From contig CALGZA010000025.1 of assembly GCA_937934595.1 (NCBI GenBank), forward strand, positions 42,332 to 106,331: a stretch of DNA of 64,000 nucleotides, written 5' to 3'. The notes beneath the pieces are model-generated. The model did not search any database. It worked only from the letters and a program-made list of their open reading frames with translations, and was not told the DNA's origin. Made by a program: the position numbers and the translations under genes. The DNA comes from an uncultured Verrucomicrobiales bacterium. GTDB taxonomy: Bacteria; Verrucomicrobiota; Verrucomicrobiia; Verrucomicrobiales; Akkermansiaceae. Positions 46,694 to 55,282 of this stretch are shown here, piece by piece. The stretch's first letter is position 1. Each line of letters opens with the position of its first letter.

Positions 46694-47244
46694 CACTTCT
46701 TCCTCGCTTTATGATCCACAAAAATCAATGCATCCACATCGTAACCCAGCCCCTTCGCCTTCTCTATAAAAGCACGCTTCTTATCGTCACTCACCTGCGG
46801 AGTCCTCGATAAAAACCACAAATACTTCTTATTGTAACTAGTAATATAAGCATGCTGATAACCAGCCTTATCCAAATCAAACACCACGTAAGAACCATAA
46901 AAAGGCCCAAAAAACGAAACCTTCAAATGCCCCACATCAGCAGCCCCCACAAAATAAGCTTTCCCCTCAGCCTCGCTCCACTCTCCCTTACTTTCATTAT
47001 AACCTCTATTCAGAACCTTAATCCCGCCACCATCACGGCTAGAATACTCCGCACTAACTTCACTAAGACCACGCTCAAAAGAATGATCTAAACGCGCTAT
47101 CTCATACCACTTACCCATATACTTATCTTGATCAAAGCCATCAACAGGACTCACCCCATCAGGCACCCCTACACAGCTATTCATCCCATAAAAAATAAAA
47201 AGCACTGCGCAAAGTAAACCAAGTAATTTGAATCGATGTTTCAT
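46693..47244 (-). CDS. Lipocalin-family outer-membrane lipoprotein (Blc-like)
   Basis: Starting at 47244 gives 183 residues with a lipoprotein signal peptide (MKHRFKLLGLLCAVLFIFYG) and a lipobox ending NSC. The long upstream extension of the frame to 47418 is Cys/Phe-rich and unlikely to be translated. The lipocalin signature GKWYEIARLDHSFERG is followed by barrel strands such as VSAEYSSRDGGGIKVLNRGY and FFGPFYGSYVVFDLD. Blc-type lipocalins bind fatty acids or lysophospholipids in the outer membrane and are linked to envelope stress. The gene is directly coupled to the helicase gene. Confidence 0.88.
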   Translation of the reverse strand: MKHRFKLLGLLCAVLFIFYGMNSCVGVPDGVSPVDGFDQDKYMGKWYEIARLDHSFERGLSEVSAEYSSRDGGGIKVLNRGYNESKGEWSEAEGKAYFVGAADVGHLKVSFFGPFYGSYVVFDLDKAGYQHAYITSYNKKYLWFLSRTPQVSDDKKRAFIEKAKGLGYDVDALIFVDHKARKK

Positions 47245-47446
47245 AAACACACTCATAAATGATGACCCACCACATTCACAGAACAAAGTCTCCCCACAAA
47301 CTACCCGCCTAAAAAAACAAACTAAAAATAAATCACCAAAACAACCGTAACAAAAACACAAGATCGTTGGAAACTCACTTCCATTAAATGCAATGAAAAC
47401 CAAGCATCCAGGCACCAAACTTCACCTCAAATCATCTAACCTTAAA

Positions 47447-48184
47447 TCATTCACCATAAATATAATCAAGGATACCACCCACAGCTGCCAGCTGCACATC
47501 CACCCTCTTACTCATTTCTAATGCACTAGGTGACTCCAGAGTGAAAGATAATGCACACCCCTTTTTAGCCATATAAATAGCCTCGGGCCAGCACTCCATT
47601 TCATCAGACTCAGCATCATGATAAATCCACCCTCTCCGCCTCACCTCATGCCCATCTATTTCCAAACCCTCCTCAAGAGGCATACACCCCATAATCTCCC
47701 CCGCCAAATACTCATAGCGTGCAACAGAATCCAACCCCAAATTAATCTCATAATAATAAAACCCCTCACTCTCCCAGTCCTCATGCAATGAAATAAATAA
47801 CTCAGGATCGCGCTTCTCTAACCACCCCACATGCCCTCGCACCTCACTGCTACACTGATGAAAATAATCCCTATTCATATCTAATCCCCGCCCATTCTCT
47901 CTAGTCCCAGCCACACACCCAATAGGATTCAACATCGGACACACATGAAACGACAACGGCCTATCCAAAAGACCACCCTCCAAAAGACTTAATAAAGACT
48001 CAGGACCCGCCAGCTCATCACCATGAATCCCCGTTGATATATACACTACAGGATAATCCCCCCTCATTAAGTCATATCCAACAAGCTCATATCCATCAAT
48101 CTCACCATAAACCTCAGACACAGCACCAGACTCAAGCATCAGCTTATCCACCTTCTCCATATACGATCGAACATCAAATCCCAT
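47447..48184 (-). CDS. M14-like zinc carboxypeptidase / deacylase
   Basis: From Met8 of the longest frame (start 48184) the protein has 245 residues, beginning MGFDVRSYMEKV; a start at 48205 is also possible. Zinc motif HGDELAGPE follows ISTGI. Then ENGRGLDMNRDYF gives the substrate-binding Asn-Arg, ISLHEDWES supplies the third zinc ligand, and SFTLESP carries the catalytic Glu. It lacks a signal peptide, so action is cytoplasmic. Such short M14 proteins include murein-tripeptide or amidated-amino-acid hydrolases; the substrate is unknown. The lipocalin start lies about 200 bases further on the same strand. Confidence 0.8.
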   Translation of the reverse strand: MGFDVRSYMEKVDKLMLESGAVSEVYGEIDGYELVGYDLMRGDYPVVYISTGIHGDELAGPESLLSLLEGGLLDRPLSFHVCPMLNPIGCVAGTRENGRGLDMNRDYFHQCSSEVRGHVGWLEKRDPELFISLHEDWESEGFYYYEINLGLDSVARYEYLAGEIMGCMPLEEGLEIDGHEVRRRGWIYHDAESDEMECWPEAIYMAKKGCALSFTLESPSALEMSKRVDVQLAAVGGILDYIYGE

Positions 48185-48265
48185 AACCACCACCTTATGG
48201 AACAATCATTCAAACGAGTCAACACTGGACGAGCAACAATATTTCAACTAATAAATCAAATCACC

Positions 48266-49354
48266 ATGCCCCCTGAAGAATCATCACACTCCAAACTACA
48301 AAACTTCATAGCATCCCAGCAATGGGAAGCCGCGCGTGACGTCGCCTATGACATGCTCGAAAACCAACCAGAATCATCTTGGCTCCATTCATCAATCAGT
48401 AACATATTTATCCACCTAAATGCTCTAACCCACGCAGAAGCCCATCTCAAAATAGCAATACACCACCATGAAAACCATGCCGAAGCTCACGCCCTCCTAG
48501 CCAAAACCTACTTCCTCATGAAACGCATTGGCTCTGCCGATGACTGCTGTAAAAAAGCACTGGCGCTAGACCAGTCTAATCTCACTGCCTGGACCATCGC
48601 CCTTCAAATCCAACTCAATTACAAAAACATACCAGCAGCTAAAGAATGCTACATCACTCTACAACGACTCGGTGCCGACGAATACCTACTCGCAGAACTA
48701 CACTTTAAAATAATCCGCCACACCAGCAATAAAGAAACCATAGACCACCAAGCCGAAATCAAAACCAGAACCAACCTCCTAGAAAAACAAACCTCACAAA
48801 AAACTCAAGACACCCCCACCAAGCACAACCTCCACTCACAACTCGCCTACCTCTACCAAAAACACACCACACACTCCAAGCTCGCAGAAACACACCTCAA
48901 AAAAGCCCTCCTAGAAGACCCCACTCTCCTCCAGAACCATCAGACAGCCATGCTCATCGAACGTAAGAAAAAAACATGGATCAGAGCACTCACAGCACCA
49001 GCAATAGCCCTAACAAATCATGAAGAACTAGACAAAAAAGAACTAGCCATCGTAGGCATACTCATGCTCATTCTCATGCTCACCCCACTCTTCAGCAGCA
49101 GTAACCCATGGATCACACGCTTCACAGTCTTCTCCCTCATCGCCATCATCTTCTGCTCACTAACCGCACACCAAGCATTCCAATACCTCATCACATCAGA
49201 AAATCTACACAAACTCGGTAAAACATCACTCATCAAAACCCCCTTCGCACGCATCCTGAACCAACCATATAAAAAACGCGCCACCATCATCGCCACACTC
49301 ACAGTCATCTCCTGGATCTGCTTCGCCAGCATGACCTACCTCATCATAAGCTAA
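48266..49354 (+). CDS. TPR protein with C-terminal membrane helices
   Basis: The start at 48266 gives 362 residues (MPPEESSHSKLQNFIASQQW) and avoids overlap with the divergent M14 gene; the longer frame to 48197 has no supporting similarity. Residues about 10-150 form TPR units (WEAARDVAYDMLENQPESSW, HAEAHALLAKTYFLMKR). A charged linker rich in Thr/Lys/Gln follows, then hydrophobic segments near 271-286, 292-313 and 340-360. It probably faces the cytoplasm and anchors in the inner membrane. It lies 73 bases before the AAA ATPase gene, suggesting joint function. Confidence 0.6.
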   Translation: MPPEESSHSKLQNFIASQQWEAARDVAYDMLENQPESSWLHSSISNIFIHLNALTHAEAHLKIAIHHHENHAEAHALLAKTYFLMKRIGSADDCCKKALALDQSNLTAWTIALQIQLNYKNIPAAKECYITLQRLGADEYLLAELHFKIIRHTSNKETIDHQAEIKTRTNLLEKQTSQKTQDTPTKHNLHSQLAYLYQKHTTHSKLAETHLKKALLEDPTLLQNHQTAMLIERKKKTWIRALTAPAIALTNHEELDKKELAIVGILMLILMLTPLFSSSNPWITRFTVFSLIAIIFCSLTAHQAFQYLITSENLHKLGKTSLIKTPFARILNQPYKKRATIIATLTVISWICFASMTYLIIS

Positions 49355-49427
49355 ACATCTAAAGTGATGAGAATAAATTCACTTCTTTATACTACCCTCA
49401 GAACAAATCAAATGATACTAGTTACCC

Positions 49428-51086
49428 ATGAATCATCTACCAAACTGGGCAAACGAAATTATAGCATCATACGAAAGCCAATCAGCAGGCTGCTTCCTAC
49501 TCCACGGTAACGTCAATGACAGACTACTCCTATCTCCTCCTAACTCAGAACCAAAACTAGGTAGCCTCCCAGAATTCATCCTAGAAACCCTTGTCCCACG
49601 CTTTGACGTAGTCATCACATTCGACATGGGATTCGGACTCAGAGTAGATCGCGGAACCGAAGTATTCTCACAATGGAAAACATACGCAGACGCTCCTCAC
49701 CTTCCTCACAAACCACTCGATGCCTGCAGATTCGTATCCAAATACCTACTCTACTGCAGAAACCTCATCACCATCGGACAGAAAGCACCATCAGTTGCCG
49801 TCATCATGAAACAGGCTCACCTAGCCTGCCCAGCCATGCCAAACCTCCACAACTATGAGCTCAACTCACTCGCTGCACTCATCCGCGGCTGGGCAGATGA
49901 TGATCAACTTCAAGCATTCAACCAAGCCGCATTCCTGATCTCAGAAAACCTAAACGGAATACACCCACTCGTCTCAGACAGCCCACGCGTCAGCTGTATC
50001 GAAGTCCCACTCCCAGACCAAACAGCCATCACACAAACACTAACAGAACTCGCTAAATCATGCCCTAACGCCATGCAGAACTTTAAAGACAACCCCAGCA
50101 TCGTCTCTAACAGACTAACAGGCACCACACTCAGCTCACTAGAATCACTCCTCAAAAGACTCGAGCACGACAACCAAATCCTCGATGACAACAGACTCGC
50201 CGGACTCAAGAAAACACTAGTAGAACGAGACTGTGACGGACTCATCGACTTCGTTGAACCAGACAGAAACCTCAACGACTGCATCGGACTAGAAGGAGTC
50301 AAAAAATGGCTCAGAGAAGACATCATCCTCTGGCGTAAAAACGAACTACAAGCACTCCCCATGGGCTACCTCTTCTGCGGACCAGTCGGAACCGGTAAAA
50401 CCTACCTAGCAGAATGCCTCGCAGGAGAAGCCGGTGTCCCAGTAGTCACCATGCGGAACTTCCGTGACAAATGGGTAGGCTCCACAGAAGCTAACCTAGA
50501 AAAAATATTCTCACTCATCCATGCACTCGGCAGATGCATCGTATTCGTCGATGAAGCAGACCAAGCTCTAGGAAAACGCCAAGGTGGCTCCGGTGACTCA
50601 GGAGTCTCCAGCAGAGTCTACTCCATGATGGCAAAAGAAATGTCAAACACACGTAACCGTGGCAAAATCCTCTGGGTCCTAGCATCAAGCCGTCCAGACC
50701 TCATCGAAGTCGACCTCAAACGCCCAGGAAGAGTAGACGTCAAAATCCCTCTCTTCCCATCCCTTAACCCACAAGAAGGATTCAGCCTCATACGCGCACT
50801 CTGCAAACGCAGAAAACTAAATATCCCAAAAGAATCACTAGAAGAACTAAAAAACATCATCCCACCTCTACTCACACCAGGTGCCGCAGAAGCCATCTCA
50901 GTACAAACCTTCCGTATCCACAAAACCAGCGACCGAGACGCCGTTCAGTCTCTCAAAGCATGCCTCAGCGACTACCGCCCACCAGTCCCCATGGAAACAC
51001 TCAGATTCCAAATGGAAATCGCAGCACAAGAAGCCACAGACGCCAGCCTCATCCCCAGCGAACTTGAAGACCTCATAAAAATCTAA
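49428..51086 (+). CDS. Cytoplasmic AAA ATPase (FtsH/CDC48-like core)
   Basis: The 552-residue protein has an N-terminal region of about 270 residues (LPNWANEIIASYESQSAGCF, ITFDMGFGLRVD) containing a degenerate or inactive ATPase-like fold. It is followed by a complete AAA core: Walker A GPVGTGKT at 318-325, pore-loop-like FRDKWVGSTEAN, Walker B IVFVDEADQA with Asp375-Glu376, sensor 1 WVLASSRPDLIE and the arginine finger segment LKRPGRVDVKIPL. No protease domain or membrane helix is present, so it is a remodeller rather than FtsH itself. The upstream TPR membrane protein may be its partner. Confidence 0.78.
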   Translation: MNHLPNWANEIIASYESQSAGCFLLHGNVNDRLLLSPPNSEPKLGSLPEFILETLVPRFDVVITFDMGFGLRVDRGTEVFSQWKTYADAPHLPHKPLDACRFVSKYLLYCRNLITIGQKAPSVAVIMKQAHLACPAMPNLHNYELNSLAALIRGWADDDQLQAFNQAAFLISENLNGIHPLVSDSPRVSCIEVPLPDQTAITQTLTELAKSCPNAMQNFKDNPSIVSNRLTGTTLSSLESLLKRLEHDNQILDDNRLAGLKKTLVERDCDGLIDFVEPDRNLNDCIGLEGVKKWLREDIILWRKNELQALPMGYLFCGPVGTGKTYLAECLAGEAGVPVVTMRNFRDKWVGSTEANLEKIFSLIHALGRCIVFVDEADQALGKRQGGSGDSGVSSRVYSMMAKEMSNTRNRGKILWVLASSRPDLIEVDLKRPGRVDVKIPLFPSLNPQEGFSLIRALCKRRKLNIPKESLEELKNIIPPLLTPGAAEAISVQTFRIHKTSDRDAVQSLKACLSDYRPPVPMETLRFQMEIAAQEATDASLIPSELEDLIKI

Positions 51087-51412
51087 AACAACTCCCAAAA
51101 ATAAAAACAAAACTACTTAAAACAGAACAAGTAAACAGCATGAAATCACGCCACACCTCCCAAAAAATCTCCCATACGTATCTTTTTTAAAAAAACTTTC
51201 ATTATTTTTCACTTTTGTTTAATTTTTTTAGCAGACTAATAAACAATAAGTTACAAAAATAAATACTTATTAAATATAAACTAAGCTTAACAGTAGCCAC
51301 CACAAAAGTGTTGCGCATCATCTCTCTAACCCCTAATAATCTCCCTCCACAGAATGCTAAGCAAATTGCATATCTTTAATTATCAACCTAATAAAAGAAA
51401 GACACATTCAAT
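51087..51412. other. AT-rich intergenic region
   Basis: The 326 bases between the AAA ATPase and the 3D-domain lipoprotein gene contain T-rich and A-rich runs (about 51181-51290) but no frame, repeat or clear hairpin. It probably carries the promoter of the lipoprotein gene; no boxes are convincing. Confidence 0.6.
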
Positions 51413-52042
51413 ATGAAACACTATTTCGCAAAAACCGGAATCATCCTCCTGACTTTCATGGTCTTCTCAAGCTGTGCATCATCAGGTTCATCCCCATCTG
51501 CTTCTTCAAAGAAAAAAACAACCAAGAAAACCTATTCTAAAAAGAACACGGTCACAAAGAAAAAATCATACTCCAAAAGAATCGGAAAAGACAAACACGG
51601 TATGCCAACCTACTCCGATAGCTCAAGAACCAGATACCTCAGAGCCACCGCATACTCACACATGGAAAAAGAAGTCGGTGCCCCAGGTAGATACAACGCA
51701 GCTGGCAGCATCCTCAAATATGGAAAAACCCGTAGCGTCGGCGCAGACTGGTCTAGACTACCTCTAGGAACAAAATTTAAAATAGTCGGCAAACCCGGCA
51801 TCACATACGTCGTAGATGACTACGGCTCAGCACTCGTCGGCACAAATACAATAGACATGTTCCACCCCTCACTCAGAGGAATGAGAAAATGGGGAACGCG
51901 TAAAGTCACCATCAAAATCATCCAAATGGGATCATGGAAACGTAGCGCTAAGCTACTCAAAGGTCGCCTCCACGCCAAACACTGCCGTAAAATGTATTAC
52001 GCCATCAAAAGAAAAAGAGGTTACTCAGTAGCAAGCAACTAA
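51413..52042 (+). CDS. 3D-domain (double-psi barrel) lipoprotein
   Basis: The 209-residue protein has a lipoprotein signal with lipobox FSSC (Cys21), a Ser/Lys-rich linker to about residue 65, and a 3D domain. Its features are LRATAYSHME, SVGADWSRLPLGTKFKIVG and YVVDDYGSALVGTNTIDMF, the last holding the Asp triad that gives the domain its name. Related domains occur in MltA and RlpA-like proteins that act on or bind peptidoglycan, suggesting a cell-wall role. The basic C-terminal tail is unusual. The gene stands alone with a strong terminator after it. Confidence 0.82.
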   Translation: MKHYFAKTGIILLTFMVFSSCASSGSSPSASSKKKTTKKTYSKKNTVTKKKSYSKRIGKDKHGMPTYSDSSRTRYLRATAYSHMEKEVGAPGRYNAAGSILKYGKTRSVGADWSRLPLGTKFKIVGKPGITYVVDDYGSALVGTNTIDMFHPSLRGMRKWGTRKVTIKIIQMGSWKRSAKLLKGRLHAKHCRKMYYAIKRKRGYSVASN

Positions 52043-52080
52043 ACATTCCTACATCCACATTACTCATCTACTCCAGACCA

Positions 52081-52112
52081 AAGCCATGCTCATTAACAGC
52101 ATGGCTTTTTTC
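52081..52112 (+). terminator. Rho-independent terminator after the 3D-domain gene
   Basis: A 10-bp perfect stem, AAGCCATGCT (52081-52090) with AGCATGGCTT (52098-52107), encloses a 7-base loop and runs into a T tract to about 52111. It lies 38 bases past the stop codon. Confidence 0.9.
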
Positions 52113-52184
52113 TCTTTACCTTAACTACGTTCACCATTAGAAATCAAACACACCTAACACATAACACAACCAATCTATACTATC

Positions 52185-52298
52185 ATGATGGCACGCAAAA
52201 CAATCGAATTCCTTATCAAGCTATTCATCCTAGCACTCGTAGCTACAGCAGGGCTCTACACATACAAAGTCCTTGAACTAATGGGAGTAGTTTCTTAA
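52185..52298 (+). CDS. 37-residue single-pass membrane peptide
   Basis: An ATG at 52185 (or 52188) opens a frame of 37 codons ending TAA at 52296-52298. It encodes MMARKTIEFLIKLFI followed by a hydrophobic run LALVATAGLY and a short TYKVLELMGVVS tail. The basic N-terminus and single helix are typical of small inner-membrane proteins. It ends 9 bases before the M23 peptidase ATG, so the two are probably cotranslated. No family is recognised; spacing and composition favour a real gene. Confidence 0.55.
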   Translation: MMARKTIEFLIKLFILALVATAGLYTYKVLELMGVVS

Positions 52299-52307
52299 AG
52301 CAACAAC

Positions 52308-53243
52308 ATGCCAAACTCTGAAACAACAGAGAAAATAAACTCCATATCACTACCCTTCATATTCTCCAGGGTAATGCCGGTCATAGCCATCGGCCTATTC
52401 ATCCTCGTCGGCTTCGTTGTCATCACCAACGAACCCACAAACACAGAACCCACCATTCAAGACTTCAAGTCATGGCAAGGCGCTGACACCCCATTCGGAT
52501 ACCCACTTCCTAACTCAGATCTAAGTGATTCCAAGGCACCACGCCATAAGTTCAACCCAAGCTTCCACTTCCACTCCCCATGGGAACGTGCATCCATTCC
52601 TCATACAGATCAATTCGAAGCCGCCATGGGAACCCAAACTTGGGGCTACACATACAACGCACAACCATTCAACGCCAAAAATAACCTGCGCGGCGGCGGT
52701 AATCACAGCGGCGACGATATCAACGGAATCGGTGGCAAAAACTCAGACTTAAACGACCCCGTATTCGCCGTCGCAAACGGCCTCGTAGTCTACGTCGGTG
52801 AACCCAGCCCAGGCTGGGGAACATGCATCATCCTAGCACACAGAACACCAGACGGAAAAATCATCCACAGCATGTACGCACACCTACTAAACTCTCACGT
52901 AGCCTACATGCAACAAATCCCCAGAGGAAAAATCATCGGAACCGTAGGAAATGCAAACAATGCCTACCTAGCTCACCTTCACCTAGAAATCAGAGAATCA
53001 GACGGTGTCTCACCCTTCCTCAGCGGCTACCCCTCACTCACACAGCATGATAGACTAAACCCCACCAAAATAATCAACAAATACGCAGCCAAAGACAACA
53101 ACATCTTCAACCCATCCATACTAAAAATAGCCCAAGACTATCGCTACATGCCAGAAATCCAAATGGACGTTGAATCAGCAAAAAACTACACGGAATTCAT
53201 GCTCTCAGCACCAAATAAAACACCAGAAAATAAAACAAAATAA
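52308..53243 (+). CDS. M23 (LytM-type) metallopeptidase, membrane-anchored
   Basis: The 311-residue protein has an N-terminal hydrophobic segment (about 22-45). An M23 domain holds the first zinc ligands in NHSGDDINGIGG, a GLVVYVGEPSPGWG strand, and HLHLEIRES, the H-x-H motif with the catalytic and third-ligand His. All usual ligands (His, Asp, His) appear present. It should cut peptide crossbridges of peptidoglycan in the periplasm, or regulate such activity. A 37-residue membrane peptide precedes it closely. It is convergent with nuoC. Confidence 0.85.
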   Translation: MPNSETTEKINSISLPFIFSRVMPVIAIGLFILVGFVVITNEPTNTEPTIQDFKSWQGADTPFGYPLPNSDLSDSKAPRHKFNPSFHFHSPWERASIPHTDQFEAAMGTQTWGYTYNAQPFNAKNNLRGGGNHSGDDINGIGGKNSDLNDPVFAVANGLVVYVGEPSPGWGTCIILAHRTPDGKIIHSMYAHLLNSHVAYMQQIPRGKIIGTVGNANNAYLAHLHLEIRESDGVSPFLSGYPSLTQHDRLNPTKIINKYAAKDNNIFNPSILKIAQDYRYMPEIQMDVESAKNYTEFMLSAPNKTPENKTK

Positions 53244-53349
53244 ATAACAACCACTAAAAGCAACCACTCCCAGCTACCTTTTAAAACTAAAGATTCAGAT
53301 AAGAGCACACATAACACGCACACTCCTACTGAATCAAAACGAACACCCC

Positions 53350-53913
53350 CTAGCTCTCCCCTTTAGCCCGTGGCTCAGCAGAAACCGTATCCGTAGCAGT
53401 CGAACTCGTTACAAATGGACCACCCTCCATAGGCGCCACACCAGTAAAGGCCACATCCGGCATATCAGTAGGCTTACCAGCCAAAGGAAACTCCTTTCTC
53501 AAAGGATGATAAGGATAACCCTCCCACATCAAAATACGCTTCATGTTTGGATGACCAGTAAATCGTATACCCATCATATCATACACCTCCCTCTCATGCC
53601 AGTCAGCAGTCGCCCAGATATCAGAAACAGTATCCACCTCCTCATCCTCAGCAACAGGAACCTTTATCCTCAAATGCCTAAAATCATCAATCGTTGATAA
53701 CTCATAAACCATCTCAAATCGCGGATCCACAGACTCATGATCAACACTACATATGTCTAACAACATCACCAGATCAAGATGATCCCTGCAATACTGCATC
53801 ACCGCCTTCACAGCCTCCTTCTTTATCACTATAGTATGCTCACCACGGAACTCCTTCTTCCCAGTAATATACTCACCATAATGCTCTTCCACCTTCTTTA
53901 CTAAATCACTCAT
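53350..53913 (-). CDS. nuoC: NADH-quinone oxidoreductase subunit C
   Basis: The 187-residue protein has the family motif WHEREVYDMMGIRFTGHPNM (coded at 53532-53592) followed by ILMWEGYPYHPLRKEFPL, diagnostic of the 30-kDa subunit of complex I. It lacks fusion to NuoD, which is elsewhere. It forms part of the peripheral arm linking Fe-S subunits to the quinone site. The C-terminus carries a short extra tail rich in Thr, Ser and Ala. It starts 13 bases after the nuoB stop. Confidence 0.93.
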   Translation of the reverse strand: MSDLVKKVEEHYGEYITGKKEFRGEHTIVIKKEAVKAVMQYCRDHLDLVMLLDICSVDHESVDPRFEMVYELSTIDDFRHLRIKVPVAEDEEVDTVSDIWATADWHEREVYDMMGIRFTGHPNMKRILMWEGYPYHPLRKEFPLAGKPTDMPDVAFTGVAPMEGGPFVTSSTATDTVSAEPRAKGES

Positions 53914-53926
53914 CCTTATTATATAA

Positions 53927-54505
53927 TTAAATTTCTAACCCCTTCACCACTTCATCCTCTGGCACAGACTTCAAATCCTTCATAGATGACTCCTTATCTA
54001 TCTCCCTCTGTAACCTCAATAAACCCTCTATCAATGCCTCAGGACGCGGCGGACATCCAGAAATATACACATCCACTGGTATCAACCTATCTATACCCTG
54101 CAATGTAGCATAACTCCTATACATACCACCAGATGAAGCACAAGCCCCCATAGCTATACACCACTTTGGCTCAGGCATCTGATCCCACACACGCTTCACC
54201 GCCAAAGCCATCTTATAAGTCACTGTCCCAGAAACTATCATCACATCAGCCTGACGCGGTGAAAATCGCATCACCTCAGCACCAAATCGTGATATATCAA
54301 AACGTGCAGACGCCGTAGCCATTAACTCAATAGCACAACATGCCAATCCCATCGGCATCGGCCACAAAGAATTCTTCCTCATCCAGTTAATCGCCGAATC
54401 CACGCGTGTAAATATAATATTACCCTCTACCTTAGAGTCATATACAAAGTCTGATTGCTCAGCGTTTTCTGGGCTAACTGCCTGTTCTGGAATTGGTGAA
54501 ACCAT
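53927..54505 (-). CDS. nuoB: NADH-quinone oxidoreductase subunit B
   Basis: With the start at 54505 the protein has 192 residues beginning [13 protein letters not shown]; the open frame extends to 54607, close to the divergent pgsA, but the added 34 residues look non-conserved. Cluster N2 ligands are visible: [17 protein letters not shown] (tandem Cys), MGACASSGG and [10 protein letters not shown]. NuoB carries the terminal Fe-S cluster that passes electrons to quinone. Unlike most genomes, nuoA is not immediately upstream and nuoD is not downstream. Confidence 0.92.
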   Translation of the reverse strand: MVSPIPEQAVSPENAEQSDFVYDSKVEGNIIFTRVDSAINWMRKNSLWPMPMGLACCAIELMATASARFDISRFGAEVMRFSPRQADVMIVSGTVTYKMALAVKRVWDQMPEPKWCIAMGACASSGGMYRSYATLQGIDRLIPVDVYISGCPPRPEALIEGLLRLQREIDKESSMKDLKSVPEDEVVKGLEI

Positions 54506-54618
54506 AGTCGTAATTGTTGTTGCCAACACAATACCCCCACCCTCAGCATTCTCAAGCCTAAATCTCTCCAAGTTTGAAATCTTGCACATTCCTAATTTAA
54601 ACCACATACTTCCAACAC

Positions 54619-55188
54619 ATGAACCCCGCCAATACCGTCACGATCATTCGGATACTTCTGATCCCCGTATTCGCACTCACAGCCATCCAATACGGAAACT
54701 CCATAAAAGCAAACCAACCACTTGAAACCCTCCGTATCATATCACTTTCCGCATTCATCATCGCAGCCACTGGAGACTGGCTAGACGGATTCCTAGCCAG
54801 AAAATACGGAAAAACCAAAACAGGTGCCATCCTTGACCCCCTCTGTGACAAAGTCCTCATGCTCGTCGGACTCATCGTCCTCAGCCAAGTCTCATGGAGC
54901 ATCCACGGCTGGACCATCCCCAGCTGGTACGTCGCCATGGTCATCGCCAGAGACGTCTCCATCGCAACCGGCTGCCTATTCATCATACTCACAGGAAAAA
55001 AACTCCAAGTAAACACCAACTGGACAGGTAAAGCCACTACCGTTGTTCAATTATTTACATTAGGCTGGGTCATGTTAAAAGTAGTCCCCTTCAGCCCCAT
55101 CATCCCCACCATCATAGCTTCCATATTCACTCTCTGGTCATCATGGTTCTACGTCCGGGAAGCACTTCGCCAGCTTCAACCACAATAA
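54619..55188 (+). CDS. pgsA: CDP-diacylglycerol-glycerol-3-phosphate 3-phosphatidyltransferase
   Basis: The 189-residue protein has the CDP-alcohol phosphotransferase motif [20 protein letters not shown] followed by DPLCDK, giving the D-G-x2-A-R-x8-G-x3-D-x3-D pattern. Start [20 protein letters not shown] and several membrane helices match PgsA, the first committed enzyme of phosphatidylglycerol synthesis in the inner membrane. Related CDP-alcohol transferases such as PssA are less likely given the N-P-A-N-T start and size. It is divergent from nuoB and 94 bases upstream of der. Confidence 0.88.
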   Translation: MNPANTVTIIRILLIPVFALTAIQYGNSIKANQPLETLRIISLSAFIIAATGDWLDGFLARKYGKTKTGAILDPLCDKVLMLVGLIVLSQVSWSIHGWTIPSWYVAMVIARDVSIATGCLFIILTGKKLQVNTNWTGKATTVVQLFTLGWVMLKVVPFSPIIPTIIASIFTLWSSWFYVREALRQLQPQ

Positions 55189-55282
55189 TTAACGCATAAT
55201 CAAATTCTAACACATCTCACTTGTAAAAAACCTCCTTTACCCCTTTAACAATCTCCACCACCAACCATCAACAAAACCAATC

